Below are positions 16,643-24,404 of a stretch of DNA of 64,000 nt, piece by piece (the stretch's first letter is position 1; every line of letters starts with the position of its first letter). The stretch spans positions 62,001 through 126,000 of the forward strand of contig NZ_MJLT01000069.1 in NCBI RefSeq assembly GCF_001766675.1, given 5' to 3'. Made by a program: the position numbers and the translations under genes. The notes beneath the pieces were generated by a model, which saw nothing but the letters and a program-made list of their open reading frames with translations, did no database searches and was not told the DNA's origin. This stretch comes from Arthrobacter sp. SW1 (GTDB taxonomy: Bacteria; Actinomycetota; Actinomycetes; Actinomycetales; Micrococcaceae).

Positions 16643-17599
16643 ATGCTCCTGACCCAACTCCAGTACTTCGTTGCCTTGGCCCGCGAAGAGCACTTCGGTC
16701 GTGCCGCCGCAGCATGCTTCGTCTCTCCCTCAACGCTGTCCGAAGCGATACGCAAGCTGGAAATCGAGGTGGGGGTGCCACTCGTCCGGCGCGGCCACGC
16801 CTTTGAGGGGCTGACCGCCGAAGGAGAGATGGCACTGACGTGGGCACGCCGCCTGGTAGCGGACCAGGCCGCCCTGACCGCGGAGCTATCCGCCGCCGCG
16901 CGGGGACAACTCAGCGGGACCGCCCGGCTTGGAACGATTCCGGCCGGCATCGCCGTAGCCACCGCGGTGGTGTCCGAGCTCGCTGCGGCTCATCCGCTGG
17001 TGCAATCCACCCTGCAGACGGGTTTGAACAGTGAGGATGTTGTGGCGCGGGTGCGCGCGTTCGAGCTCGACGCGGGCATCATCCACCCTTCCGCTGCGGA
17101 CGGGCCGGACATCGTGACTGTGCCGCTGGGCGACGTCACGAACGTGGTGGTTGCTGCCCCGGGCTTGTTCGACGAAAATTTGGCCGCCGTCAGCGGCCGC
17201 ATGCTGAGCGAGGTGCCGTTGGGCCTCCTTGCTTCCGACATGCGGGCCCGGCAGATTGCCGACGAAACATGGCGTGCGGCCGGCTTGGAGGTGCGTCCGC
17301 GGGTTGAAGCGGATTCCAACGAAGCCCTCTTCAGCCTGGTCGACTCGGGCTTGTGGGCTGCGGTGGTTCCGGAGCCTGCAGTTGCCGCCCGCCTCGATGA
17401 CCCGTCCATCCAGGTGCTGCCCTTGGTCGAACCGGCGGTATCCACGCCTCTGGCGGTGGTCCTCCCTGCAGGCAATCCCGCTCCGGTGCTGGTCCGGGCC
17501 CTCCTGCCCGCCACGCGCGCCGTAACGGACAGCCCCCGGTACGCGCCCCGGGTCCGTTCTTCCCCTGTTCCTCCTACCTCCCGACCCCACACGTCCTGA
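16643..17599 (+). CDS. LysR-family regulator (FdsR-like)
   Basis: The 318-residue protein has an N-terminal helix-turn-helix (LQYFVALAREEHFGRAAAACFVSPSTLSEAIRKLE) and a LysR substrate-binding domain (about residues 90-295), then a Pro/Ser/Arg-rich tail. It lies 170 bases downstream of fdh on the same strand and upstream of the HPP gene, so it probably regulates formate oxidation, as FdsR does in other bacteria. The ribosome-binding site is weak. The effector is unknown. Confidence 0.88.
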   Translation: MLLTQLQYFVALAREEHFGRAAAACFVSPSTLSEAIRKLEIEVGVPLVRRGHAFEGLTAEGEMALTWARRLVADQAALTAELSAAARGQLSGTARLGTIPAGIAVATAVVSELAAAHPLVQSTLQTGLNSEDVVARVRAFELDAGIIHPSAADGPDIVTVPLGDVTNVVVAAPGLFDENLAAVSGRMLSEVPLGLLASDMRARQIADETWRAAGLEVRPRVEADSNEALFSLVDSGLWAAVVPEPAVAARLDDPSIQVLPLVEPAVSTPLAVVLPAGNPAPVLVRALLPATRAVTDSPRYAPRVRSSPVPPTSRPHTS

Positions 17600-17654
17600 G
17601 CGGTTCCCGAAGCGAAAGGGGCCGCGCCCCTGACACGCTGAAAGGACCGCCGTC

Positions 17655-18209
17655 GTGCCTGCCGCAGACCCCGCCGTCCAGACCCCGCCCGCACAGCTTC
17701 GCAACGGAGATCCATTGACGCGGCGCATCAAAAGAGCCGCGATGCCCACCCAACCACGTATGCCCTTGCCGTTGCTGCTCGCGGCGTCCCTTGGAGGGGC
17801 ACTCACCATCGCAGTGCTTGCCCTGACCGGCGACGCCGTGGGCACGCCGATCCTCATCGCGGCGTTCGGGTCATCCTGTGTCCTGGTGTTCCTCCTGCCT
17901 CATGCCCCTCTGTCGCAACCAGTGAACGTGATCGGTGGCCACTTGGTCTCGGCGTTTTGCGGGGTACTGGCACATGCGTTCCTGCCGACTGCCTGGTGGA
18001 GCCTTGGGCTTTCCGTGGGGGCGGCGATGGCTGCGATGGCCGCGCTGCGTATCATCCATCCGCCGGCAGGCGGGACGCCGATCGCGATCCTGCTGGGACA
18101 CGAGGGCTGGGGATACTTGTTGGCTCCCGTTCTGGCTGGATCCCTTGTCCTCACCGTATGTGCGGTGGCGTACAGGGTTTTACTGCATCGGCGCGGACAA
18201 CAAGACTAG
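17655..18209 (+). CDS. HPP-family membrane protein, possible small-anion transporter
   Basis: The 184-residue protein has four to five membrane segments from residue 37 on and the family signature HPPAGGTP (about residues 135-142). AAAGGA sits eight bases before GTG 17655. HPP proteins of cyanobacteria and chloroplasts have been reported as nitrite transporters. Formate and nitrite are similar anions that share carriers elsewhere (FocA/NirC family), so beside formate dehydrogenase this protein might move formate. That role is inference. Confidence 0.85.
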   Translation: MPAADPAVQTPPAQLRNGDPLTRRIKRAAMPTQPRMPLPLLLAASLGGALTIAVLALTGDAVGTPILIAAFGSSCVLVFLLPHAPLSQPVNVIGGHLVSAFCGVLAHAFLPTAWWSLGLSVGAAMAAMAALRIIHPPAGGTPIAILLGHEGWGYLLAPVLAGSLVLTVCAVAYRVLLHRRGQQD

Positions 18210-18225
18210 GTCCCGGCCGCCGCTG

Positions 18226-18254
18226 CCGTGTCCGTTTCTGTCGGACGGACACGG
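18226..18254 (+). terminator. Hairpin after the HPP gene
   Basis: CCGTGTCCG (18226-18234) and CGGACACGG (18246-18254) form a perfect 9-bp stem with an 11-base loop, 16 bases after the HPP stop. The following CATAAT (18255-18260) overlaps the next start codon and could act as a -10 only for an internal start. Confidence 0.6.
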
Positions 18255-18258
18255 CATA

Positions 18259-20277
18259 ATGGCGCGGGTGGGGAAAACAAAGACTCTTGTAACTGGACTG
18301 ACGGCCCTTCTTTTGGCCGGATCGCTTGCCGCGTGCGACGACGGCCGGGCCGGGGCGGAGGGCGCCGCGAAGCAGTTGGCGTCCTCGCTGGCCGGGCTGG
18401 ACCTCTCTTCGGTGACGCTGCAGGGCAAGGATTCCGCGGCCGCGAATGAGCAGATCAAGGCTGTGTTCGCAGACCTGGGCGAGGTGAAGCCGTCCGTGCA
18501 GGCCGGTGAGCTGAAGCTCGACGGCGACAAAGCCTCTGTGCCGCTGAACTACAGCTGGAAGCTGGGCGGTTCCGAATGGAAATACACCTCCCAGGCAGAG
18601 CTGACGAAGTCCGGCGACAAGTGGACCGTCCAGTGGACCCCTGCGCTGCTTGCTCCTGAGCTCAAGGACGGCGAGGTGCTGGACATGTCCATCCTCGGCG
18701 CCAAACGCGGCGGCATCCTCGGCGCCGGCGACACTGCGATTGTGTTGGACCGCAAGGTGATGCGCGTCGGCATCGACAAAACCAAGGTGGACGCCGCCAA
18801 GGTGGATTCTTCGGCCCGGGCCTTGGCGAAGCTGGCCGGCTTGGACGTGGAGGCCTACGCGAAGCAGGCGGCCGCCTCTGGTCCGCAGGCCTTTGTTGAG
18901 GGCATTGTGCTGCGCGGCTTCACCGCCGAGATCACCGAGGCCAAGCTGAAGGCGATCCCGGGGGCGGTGGCCCTGCCGGACACCATGCCCCTGGCGCCCA
19001 CCCGGACCTTCGCCCGCCCCATTCTCGGTTCCGTGGGCCAGGCCAGCGCAGAGCAGATCGAAAAGTCCAAGGGGGCCCTCAAGGCAGGGGACGTGGTGGG
19101 CAGCGGCGGCCTGCAGGAAAAGTACGACTCCATGCTGCGCGGCAAGGACGGACTGGTAATCGATGCGGTTCCCGCGCCGGCTGAAGGCCAAACCACGCCG
19201 CCCGAAGGCACTGCGCCGGCTGAGGGAACCACCGGGGAACCCCGTACGCTGTTCGAGGTCCCGGCCAAGGACGGCACGGCGCTGAAGACCACGCTGGACG
19301 TCAAGCTCCAGCAGCTCGCCGAGAGCACCCTGGAGGACATCAAGCCGGCCTCGGCCATCGTGGCGATCCGCCCCTCCACGGGCGCCGTGCTCGCCGCCGC
19401 GTCCGGCCCCGGCAGCAACGGCTACAACACCGCCATGCTGGGCCAGTACGCGCCGGGATCCACCTTCAAGATGGTCGATTCCCTGGCGATGTTCCGCAAC
19501 GGCATGACCCCCGATTCCAAGGTCGAATGCACGCCCACCCTTACCGTGGACGGCCGCACCTTCAAGAACGCCGAAGGCTACCCGGCCTCGTCGCTTGGTT
19601 CAGTGACCCTCCGGGACGCCTTCGCCCACTCCTGCAACACGGCCTTCATCGCCGCCCGGGACAAGGTCAGCCAGGCGCAGCTCGAATCCGCCGCCACCTC
19701 CCTGGGCCTGGCCGTGGAAGCGCCCAAGCTCGGCGCCGATGCCTTCCTTGGATCCGTGCCCGGCACCGCTGAAGGCACCGAACACGCAGCCTCGATGATC
19801 GGCCAGGGCAAGGTGCTCGTCTCGCCGCTCGCCGCCGCCGTGATGGCCGCCTCCGTGGGCCATGGCGCTCCCGTGTCACCGCAGCTGGTCCTTAATCCCG
19901 ACGCCGGTGCAGCCCCCGGCGGTGACGCTCCCGCGGACGGCGCCTCGCCGTCGTCGGGCACTGCTTCCGCTGCTGCCTCACCGACCGGACCCGCGATCGC
20001 CAAGCCCGTCACGAAAGCCGAAGCCGCGGCCCTCAGCGACATGATGCGCGCCGTGGTCACCTCGGGCCACGCCGGATTCCTGGCCGAGGTGCCCGGTGCG
20101 CCGGTGGGCGCCAAGACCGGCACCGCAGAATTCGGCAACGACAACCCTCCCAAGACCCACGCCTGGATCGTCGCCGTGCACGGCGACCTGGCCGTGGCCG
20201 TGTTCGTCGAAGACGGCGGCCTGGGTGCCACCACCAGCGGACCGCTGCTGAAGGAATTCCTGACCGCCGCGGGCTAG
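18259..20277 (+). CDS. Penicillin-binding protein 2a-like transpeptidase (MecA_N domain), lipoprotein
   Basis: The 672-residue class B penicillin-binding protein has a lipoprotein signal (LLLAGSLAAC), an NTF2-like MecA_N domain (about 30-150), a dimerisation domain (about 155-300) and a transpeptidase domain. The active-site motifs are Ser401-TFK, Ser458-Cys-Asn460 and Lys619-Thr-Gly621. It cross-links peptidoglycan stems outside the membrane. Low-complexity Pro/Ala/Glu and Ser/Ala-rich inserts lie at about 320-332 and 555-580. ATG 18259 is directly behind a hairpin; GTG 18268 is an alternative start. The MecA_N domain is widespread in Gram-positives and does not by itself imply resistance. 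Confidence 0.92.
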   Translation: MARVGKTKTLVTGLTALLLAGSLAACDDGRAGAEGAAKQLASSLAGLDLSSVTLQGKDSAAANEQIKAVFADLGEVKPSVQAGELKLDGDKASVPLNYSWKLGGSEWKYTSQAELTKSGDKWTVQWTPALLAPELKDGEVLDMSILGAKRGGILGAGDTAIVLDRKVMRVGIDKTKVDAAKVDSSARALAKLAGLDVEAYAKQAAASGPQAFVEGIVLRGFTAEITEAKLKAIPGAVALPDTMPLAPTRTFARPILGSVGQASAEQIEKSKGALKAGDVVGSGGLQEKYDSMLRGKDGLVIDAVPAPAEGQTTPPEGTAPAEGTTGEPRTLFEVPAKDGTALKTTLDVKLQQLAESTLEDIKPASAIVAIRPSTGAVLAAASGPGSNGYNTAMLGQYAPGSTFKMVDSLAMFRNGMTPDSKVECTPTLTVDGRTFKNAEGYPASSLGSVTLRDAFAHSCNTAFIAARDKVSQAQLESAATSLGLAVEAPKLGADAFLGSVPGTAEGTEHAASMIGQGKVLVSPLAAAVMAASVGHGAPVSPQLVLNPDAGAAPGGDAPADGASPSSGTASAAASPTGPAIAKPVTKAEAAALSDMMRAVVTSGHAGFLAEVPGAPVGAKTGTAEFGNDNPPKTHAWIVAVHGDLAVAVFVEDGGLGATTSGPLLKEFLTAAG

Positions 20278-20288
20278 TTCGGGCCGTC

Positions 20289-20340
20289 CTATTCGTGGAA
20301 CGGTGCGCCGGTGCGCTGGTGATCGGCGTGGATCCCGGAT
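20289..20340 (-). pseudogene. Remnant of an arsR 3' end
   Basis: 20289-20331 matches 22607-22649, the end of the intact arsR gene, at 40 of 43 positions by hand alignment. On the minus strand it still reads HADHQRTGAPFHE-stop against HADHQLTGEPFHE-stop. Beyond that an eight-base deletion breaks the frame and similarity fades by 20340. It follows the penicillin-binding gene by 11 bases. Confidence 0.8.
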
Positions 20341-20543
20341 GCTTGATGGATGTCGCGTACCTATGTCTTGACTGATAGGCAGTGGCCCGTATTCGGCCGT
20401 TGCTGCAGTCCTCTGCGGGACTTGCTCGGGCGGGCGACCACTCATTAGGATGAGCTGGCTTTGACCAAGGCTTGCTGACACGAGTGATAGCAGCTGATCA
20501 TCGGATCCCGGTTACGCCATTGGTACGTCTTTCGGCCGCGACT
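20341..20543. other. Non-coding left part of the island
   Basis: Between the arsR remnant and the first island gene I see no convincing coding frame. A promoter-like TTGACT (20368) and TATTCG (20390) pair points rightwards but has no gene to serve. Nothing else is recognised. Confidence 0.5.
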
Positions 20544-21368
20544 TTAGCTTCCCCAGGACCCTTTGATGGGCGTTCCGAATGCGACGTCGCGGTATTCGCA
20601 GAACAGGCTTCGATTGAGCTGATCGGGGTAGCTGTTTGTTACCCATACTTTGCCGCTGAGCTTGAACATTACGACTGGCGATCCGAAACCGTGATAGGTC
20701 GTCGGGGCATGTGGCGCCTCAACAACGATTGTCGATGTGCCCGGCTGGATTTCATAAGTGTTCTCAAGAGTGACAAATCCCGCAGTAGTTTCTGCGCCGT
20801 CCGCACGCACGCTGGTGATCTTGATTGAGTCGATGACTCTGAAGGACACCGGGGCATTCACTCGGTTAGTCAGGCTTAATCTCATCCGATACTCATCCAT
20901 AGCGTGCCCTTCATAAACCAGATCGACACTGTCGATGGAGAGTGAAACTCCTGCATCCGCAGGGCACGTCGGGCTCGGCGACGGTGCAATGGTAGTGATC
21001 GCCGGCGCTGGCGCGGGTGCCGGGATTGTGGCAGGCGGGTCCTGCTTTGTTGGTAAAGGGGCTGGCTCTTGCACGACAGGTGCTGCGTCACGCCCAGTAG
21101 GCATGACGGCAGGGCTTGGTTGCGTTGGCGTCGATGACGTCTGACTCCTTGGAGCGGGCAGCCCGACCTCAGAGTGTGCGGAGACTTCCGTTTGTGTCTC
21201 GTTATTGGTGCTATTCTTCGTTTCAGCCGCCGGTTGCAGTTTTCCAATAAGCACACCGGCCAGTACAGTCAAGGTGAGGACCATCAATACTGCGGTCACA
21301 ATGATTCCGAAAAGCAAAACTCTAGAACCAAGCTTATTCGTCACCGCCTCAGTGTAGTGGACTGCCAT
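20544..21368 (-). CDS. Membrane-anchored protein with Pro/Thr-rich stalk and C-terminal beta domain
   Basis: The 274-residue protein is not recognised. It has a short cytoplasmic start, one hydrophobic segment (about residues 16-42, VLLFGIIVTAVLMVLTLTVL), a disordered Thr/Ser/Pro/Ala-rich stalk (about 45-130) and a C-terminal domain of about 140 residues with beta-rich character and two Cys (CPADAGVSLSI and FCEYRDV) that may pair. The layout suggests a domain displayed outside the membrane. It sits at the left end of the island and lies on the same strand as the lipoprotein gene upstream of it. Codon use is clearly less GC-biased than in flanking genes. Confidence 0.7.
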   Translation of the reverse strand: MAVHYTEAVTNKLGSRVLLFGIIVTAVLMVLTLTVLAGVLIGKLQPAAETKNSTNNETQTEVSAHSEVGLPAPRSQTSSTPTQPSPAVMPTGRDAAPVVQEPAPLPTKQDPPATIPAPAPAPAITTIAPSPSPTCPADAGVSLSIDSVDLVYEGHAMDEYRMRLSLTNRVNAPVSFRVIDSIKITSVRADGAETTAGFVTLENTYEIQPGTSTIVVEAPHAPTTYHGFGSPVVMFKLSGKVWVTNSYPDQLNRSLFCEYRDVAFGTPIKGSWGS

Positions 21369-21521
21369 CTTGTCCTAGGCGTCTTTGCTGGAAAATCTGG
21401 GTGGACTATTGCGGCGCCGCTGCCTGAAGCCGCAGCTTAATGGCCATCACTAACTTCTTGGCTTTCTCGGCACCTTCTTGCCTAGACGTAGAATTGATAC
21501 CCAAACCCGGGCCCTACCCGC

Positions 21522-21555
21522 AAATCCCCCGGAGGTTGGCGCTACCGGGGGATTT
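21522..21555. terminator. Bidirectional hairpin between the two minus-strand island genes
   Basis: AAATCCCCCGG (21522-21532) and CCGGGGGATTT (21545-21555) form a perfect 11-bp stem with a 12-base loop, flanked by A and T runs on both strands. It lies 65 bases beyond the stop of the lipoprotein gene and fits a rho-independent terminator. Confidence 0.75.
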
Positions 21556-21619
21556 CCCTTTACGCGGCGGTTCGTGAGGTCAGGGTCGCCGTCAGGGATC
21601 TCTGACGACTGCATCGGGT

Positions 21620-22036
21620 CTAGGACGATTTGGGGGAAACATCCCAACCGTCGATCTCATCCTTCAGCGACTTGTATTCCTCACATCGAATTCCCACGGA
21701 GGAGCTCATCACCTGCTGAACTTCGAAAGCCTTTCGGTTCGACTCCGCACCGAACTTATCCGTGACTTTGTCTCGAACATCCTTGGAGCTCTTACCGCTC
21801 GCGAACCCGTCACACGTCACATCAACCGCAGTGCGGATGTCTTCGTCTGACCAAGAATCGTAGAAGCCGTTTAGATCTCGTAAGAGGGCAATGATTCCTT
21901 GATACTCAAGCTTCTGGATCGCCTCCTTCTTCGGGCTCACATATGTTGCCACGTTCTGTGGCGTACTAGGTGCCGAACATCCGGTCAGTGCCAGAAACGT
22001 AACCGCCAGGCATGCCGCCCCCATTGACGTCTTCAT
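21620..22036 (-). CDS. Small lipoprotein, possibly DUF732-like
   Basis: The 138-residue protein begins with a lipoprotein signal (MKTSMGAACLAVTFLALTGC, lipobox LTGC). The mature part is acidic and helical, with CDGFASGKSSKDVRDKVTDKFG and a later Cys (GIRCEEY). The block around the first Cys recalls DUF732, a small exported domain common in actinobacteria and their phages, but the match is loose. The role is unknown. It is in the island and has AT-richer codon use. Confidence 0.65.
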   Translation of the reverse strand: MKTSMGAACLAVTFLALTGCSAPSTPQNVATYVSPKKEAIQKLEYQGIIALLRDLNGFYDSWSDEDIRTAVDVTCDGFASGKSSKDVRDKVTDKFGAESNRKAFEVQQVMSSSVGIRCEEYKSLKDEIDGWDVSPKSS

Positions 22037-22090
22037 TTACCAATCCCTTCGAAAACGGCCCACATTGCGGGCACAAAAGCTGATTTTCCC

Positions 22091-22453
22091 ATGACAGCCG
22101 ATTACCGCCGGGGAATGACCACACCTTCCACCGGTAAGCCTTCACAAGCAGTAATGAAGGTCATGGCGCACCCGCTTGGGGTCCCGCTGATACCGCTTGC
22201 TGAAACAGCCAAGGTTTGCAGGATTTCGGTCTCCACGTTCCGCAGAAAACGTGAAAGAACTCAAGAATCTGGCGCGGCTAAGGTGGGTAGGGGATGGCAT
22301 ATCCCCGTGACAGTTCTTATGGAGTTAGGTCTAGATGCCTACCGACAGCGCCTGGATGAGAAGCTGCAACAGGCCAAAACGACTGGGCCGCGACTGGTGG
22401 GGCTGGTACGAAGTGTTCAGGATGAACGCCAAGACCACCAGCTTCCGCTCTGA
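22091..22453 (+). CDS. Helix-turn-helix protein, excisionase-like
   Basis: The 120-residue basic protein contains LIPLAETAKVCRISVSTFRRKRER followed by VGRGWHIPVTVLMELGL, the helix-turn-helix plus wing pattern of excisionase or MerR-like small DNA-binding proteins. The C-terminal 40 residues are polar and probably flexible. ATG 22091 has no clear ribosome-binding site; ATG 22115 follows GGGGA very closely and is the alternative. As a possible recombination directionality factor it would support an integrative origin of the island, but no integrase accompanies it. Confidence 0.55.
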   Translation: MTADYRRGMTTPSTGKPSQAVMKVMAHPLGVPLIPLAETAKVCRISVSTFRRKRERTQESGAAKVGRGWHIPVTVLMELGLDAYRQRLDEKLQQAKTTGPRLVGLVRSVQDERQDHQLPL

Positions 22454-22474
22454 TCGCGGCTGGACTGACCGCAT

Positions 22475-22591
22475 ATGCAGTACGAGGTCGTTGTAGGAAT
22501 CCTGGTCTTCATTGCCTACTTCATCTTCATCCTGAGCTTCATTTCGCAGCTGCCCGGCATGATGCGCACACCGTTCCCGACGCCGGCGTAA
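22475..22591 (+). CDS. 38-residue single-pass membrane microprotein
   Basis: ATG 22475 begins MQYEVVVGILVFIAYFIFIL and ends PFPTPA-stop at 22591. Residues 5-25 are a strong membrane helix, followed by a short polar tail. The gene lies 15 bases from the convergent arsR stop. The upstream GGACTGA is a modest ribosome-binding site. Function is unknown; it could belong to the island or be a conserved neighbour of arsR. Confidence 0.45.
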   Translation: MQYEVVVGILVFIAYFIFILSFISQLPGMMRTPFPTPA

Positions 22592-22606
22592 CGGGCAGGC
22601 CGGCAG

Positions 22607-22978
22607 CTATTCGTGAAACGGTTCGCCGGTGAGCTGGTGATCGGCGTGGTTCAGGGTCTCCCGGATGAGCCGGACCAGGTGCCCGTCGTGCAGTGAGTAG
22701 ATGACGTGCCGGCCTTCCTTGCGTGTGTCCACCAGGCCGCTGAGCCGCAGCTTCGCCAGGTGCTGGCTGACGACGGTGCGCGGGACGTCGGCCAGTTCCG
22801 TGAGTTCCGTGACGGACTTGGGCCCGGTGGTCAGCTGCCACAGCAGGTGGAGGCGGGTCGGTTCGGCGAGCATCCGCAGCGTGGCGGCAGCGGTGTCCAA
22901 CAGGCCGGCGTCCGGGGTGACTTCATGGACGAGCGAGGGCGTGGTGGTCTGTCCGCTTGCTTGGCGTGCACTACTCAA
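22607..22978 (-). CDS. ArsR-family metal- or stress-responsive repressor
   Basis: The 123-residue winged-helix protein has LRMLAEPTRLHLLWQL, SVTELTELADVPRTVVSQHLAKLRLSGLVDTRKEGRHVIYSL, the ArsR/SmtB fold. The start is inferred as TTG 22978 because AGAAGGAG lies about nine bases upstream and the fold begins soon after; no ATG or GTG fits. It follows the MFS gene by 20 bases and probably represses the operon through the inverted repeat at 24337-24360. It has no Cys pair in the helix 3 position (ADVPRTV), but its His-rich C-terminus (HADHQLTGEPFHE) could bind metal at an alpha5-type site. Confidence 0.88.
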   Translation of the reverse strand: MSSARQASGQTTTPSLVHEVTPDAGLLDTAAATLRMLAEPTRLHLLWQLTTGPKSVTELTELADVPRTVVSQHLAKLRLSGLVDTRKEGRHVIYSLHDGHLVRLIRETLNHADHQLTGEPFHE

Positions 22979-22998
22979 CAGGGCCCGCTCCTTCTGCT

Positions 22999-24315
22999 TC
23001 AGAGATTCCTGGTTGCGGGTTCCGCTCGCTGTGGCGCGGGGTTCTTTGGCCACGAGAGGAACGCACCCGTACCGCCTATCATCGCAACAATTGTCAGCAT
23101 GAGGGCAGCCGGGCCCAGGCCCGCCGCGGCGCCGAGCCAGCCGGCCAGCGGATACGTCAGGATGTAGCAGGCGTGCGAGAGCGAGAACTGCGCCGTGAAG
23201 ACGTACGGCCGGGTCTCCTCGGTGGAGGCTTCGCGCAGCAGCCGGGCCGACGGCGTCAGGATGGTCGCGTTGCCCGCGCCCAGCAGGAACCAAAGGAGCA
23301 GCAGGACGGGCCAGGTGGAGGCCGCGTCCGGACCGGTCAGGAAAGTCATGGCCGAGACCGCCGCCAGGACAGTCGGAATGGCGGCGGCGCCGGCGAGCAT
23401 CACCGGCCGGTCCCCGAAGCGCTCCAACACCCGGGGAGCGCTGAGGGCCACCGCCATGGAGCCGATTCCGAAGCATGCCAGCGCCAGGGCGAGGTCCGTC
23501 TCCGGCCGGTGCAGCACCTCCCGCACATACACCACGGTGTTGACCAGCACCAGGGCGGTGGGCGCGGCGACCACCAGGTTCAGGGCCAGGAGCGAGCGGA
23601 GCTTGGGCGTTCGCCAGAAGATCCGCGCGCCGAGGGTGGTGCGGTGCCACAACGACGCCGGAGCCTCCTTCGGCGCGTTGCCCGGCGGCGCGCTGTTCGC
23701 CGGTGAGCTTTTTGGCACGGCGCCGCCCGCCGCCGTCGGGAGCGCTTTGGCCGGGAGCGCTGTTCCGGCGACCATCAGCGCGGAAAGCAGGAAGCCCGCC
23801 ACGGTCCCCAGGAACAGCGTGTTGTAGCTGAGCACGGTCAGGAGGAGGGCTGCGATGGCGGGGCTGGCGAGGGCTTCGAGGTCGTAGGCGAGGCGGGACA
23901 GGGAGAGGGCGCGGGTGTAGTCGTTTTCCCTCGGCAGTACGGCCGGGATCAGCGACTGGAAGGCCGGGGTGAAGGTGGCCGAGGCCGACTGCAGCAGGAA
24001 GATCACCACGTAGATCTGCCAGGCCTCGGTGATGAACGGCAGGCAGAGGGCCATCGCGGCGCGGAGGAGGTCGGCGCCGATCAGGACGGGCTTCTTGGGC
24101 AGGGCCGCGGTGACGGCGTTGATGACCGGGGCGAAGCCGACATAGGCGGCCATTTTGATGGTGAGGGCCGTGCCGAGGATGGCGCCGGCGTCTTTTCCGG
24201 CGAGGTCAAAGGCGAGGAGGCCCAGCGCCACGGTGAGCAGGCCGGTGCCGAGGAGGGCCACGATCTGCGCGGTAAACAGGCGCCGGTAGGTGGTGTTCCG
24301 CAGGACCGCGAGCAT
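22999..24315 (-). CDS. MFS exporter paired with ArsR
   Basis: The 438-residue protein has 12 predicted membrane segments split by a Pro/Ala/Ser-rich central loop (about residues 205-225) and no soluble domain. AGGAGG precedes ATG 24315. MFS exporters co-transcribed with ArsR repressors often remove metal ions or organoarsenicals, but the sequence does not fix the substrate. The gene is divergent from a LysR regulator, with an operator between. Confidence 0.85.
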   Translation of the reverse strand: MLAVLRNTTYRRLFTAQIVALLGTGLLTVALGLLAFDLAGKDAGAILGTALTIKMAAYVGFAPVINAVTAALPKKPVLIGADLLRAAMALCLPFITEAWQIYVVIFLLQSASATFTPAFQSLIPAVLPRENDYTRALSLSRLAYDLEALASPAIAALLLTVLSYNTLFLGTVAGFLLSALMVAGTALPAKALPTAAGGAVPKSSPANSAPPGNAPKEAPASLWHRTTLGARIFWRTPKLRSLLALNLVVAAPTALVLVNTVVYVREVLHRPETDLALALACFGIGSMAVALSAPRVLERFGDRPVMLAGAAAIPTVLAAVSAMTFLTGPDAASTWPVLLLLWFLLGAGNATILTPSARLLREASTEETRPYVFTAQFSLSHACYILTYPLAGWLGAAAGLGPAALMLTIVAMIGGTGAFLSWPKNPAPQRAEPATRNL

Positions 24316-24336
24316 CAGGACCTCCTCGTTAAGTGC

Positions 24337-24360
24337 ATATGTGCATTGTAGTGCACATAT
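24337..24360. promoter_or_regulatory. ArsR/SmtB-type operator
   Basis: ATATGTGCA-TTGTAG-TGCACATAT is a perfect 9-6-9 inverted repeat between the divergent MFS (24315) and LysR (24405) genes. Size and spacing fit ArsR-family operators, so the arsR product is the expected ligand. The site is 21 bases upstream of the MFS start. Confidence 0.7.
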
Positions 24361-24404
24361 TGGCGAATCGCCTGCCGGGGCGGCGGGAGTGGGAGCATGG
24401 ACTG

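Larger units (their letters stand above)
20289..22649. mobile_element. Small island bounded by 43-bp direct repeats of the arsR 3' end
   Basis: The direct repeats 20289-20331 and 22607-22649 enclose 2.3 kb that is AT-richer than its surroundings (21181-21240 holds 30 G+C in 60 by hand count). Inside are a Pro-rich membrane protein, a lipoprotein, an excisionase-like helix-turn-helix protein and a 38-residue membrane protein. Integration at a gene's 3' end, with the element restoring the gene and leaving the old end at the far side, gives exactly this picture. No integrase is present, so if it was an integrative element it has decayed. A simple paralogue duplication and deletion is the alternative. 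Confidence 0.45.

Noticed and set aside
20368..20395. TTGACT/TATTCG promoter-like pair
   Set aside because: No plus-strand gene follows it within a sensible distance.
20472..20828. Plus-strand frame of 118 codons in the island
   Set aside because: It is opposite the better-supported membrane protein and shows no domain or ribosome-binding site.
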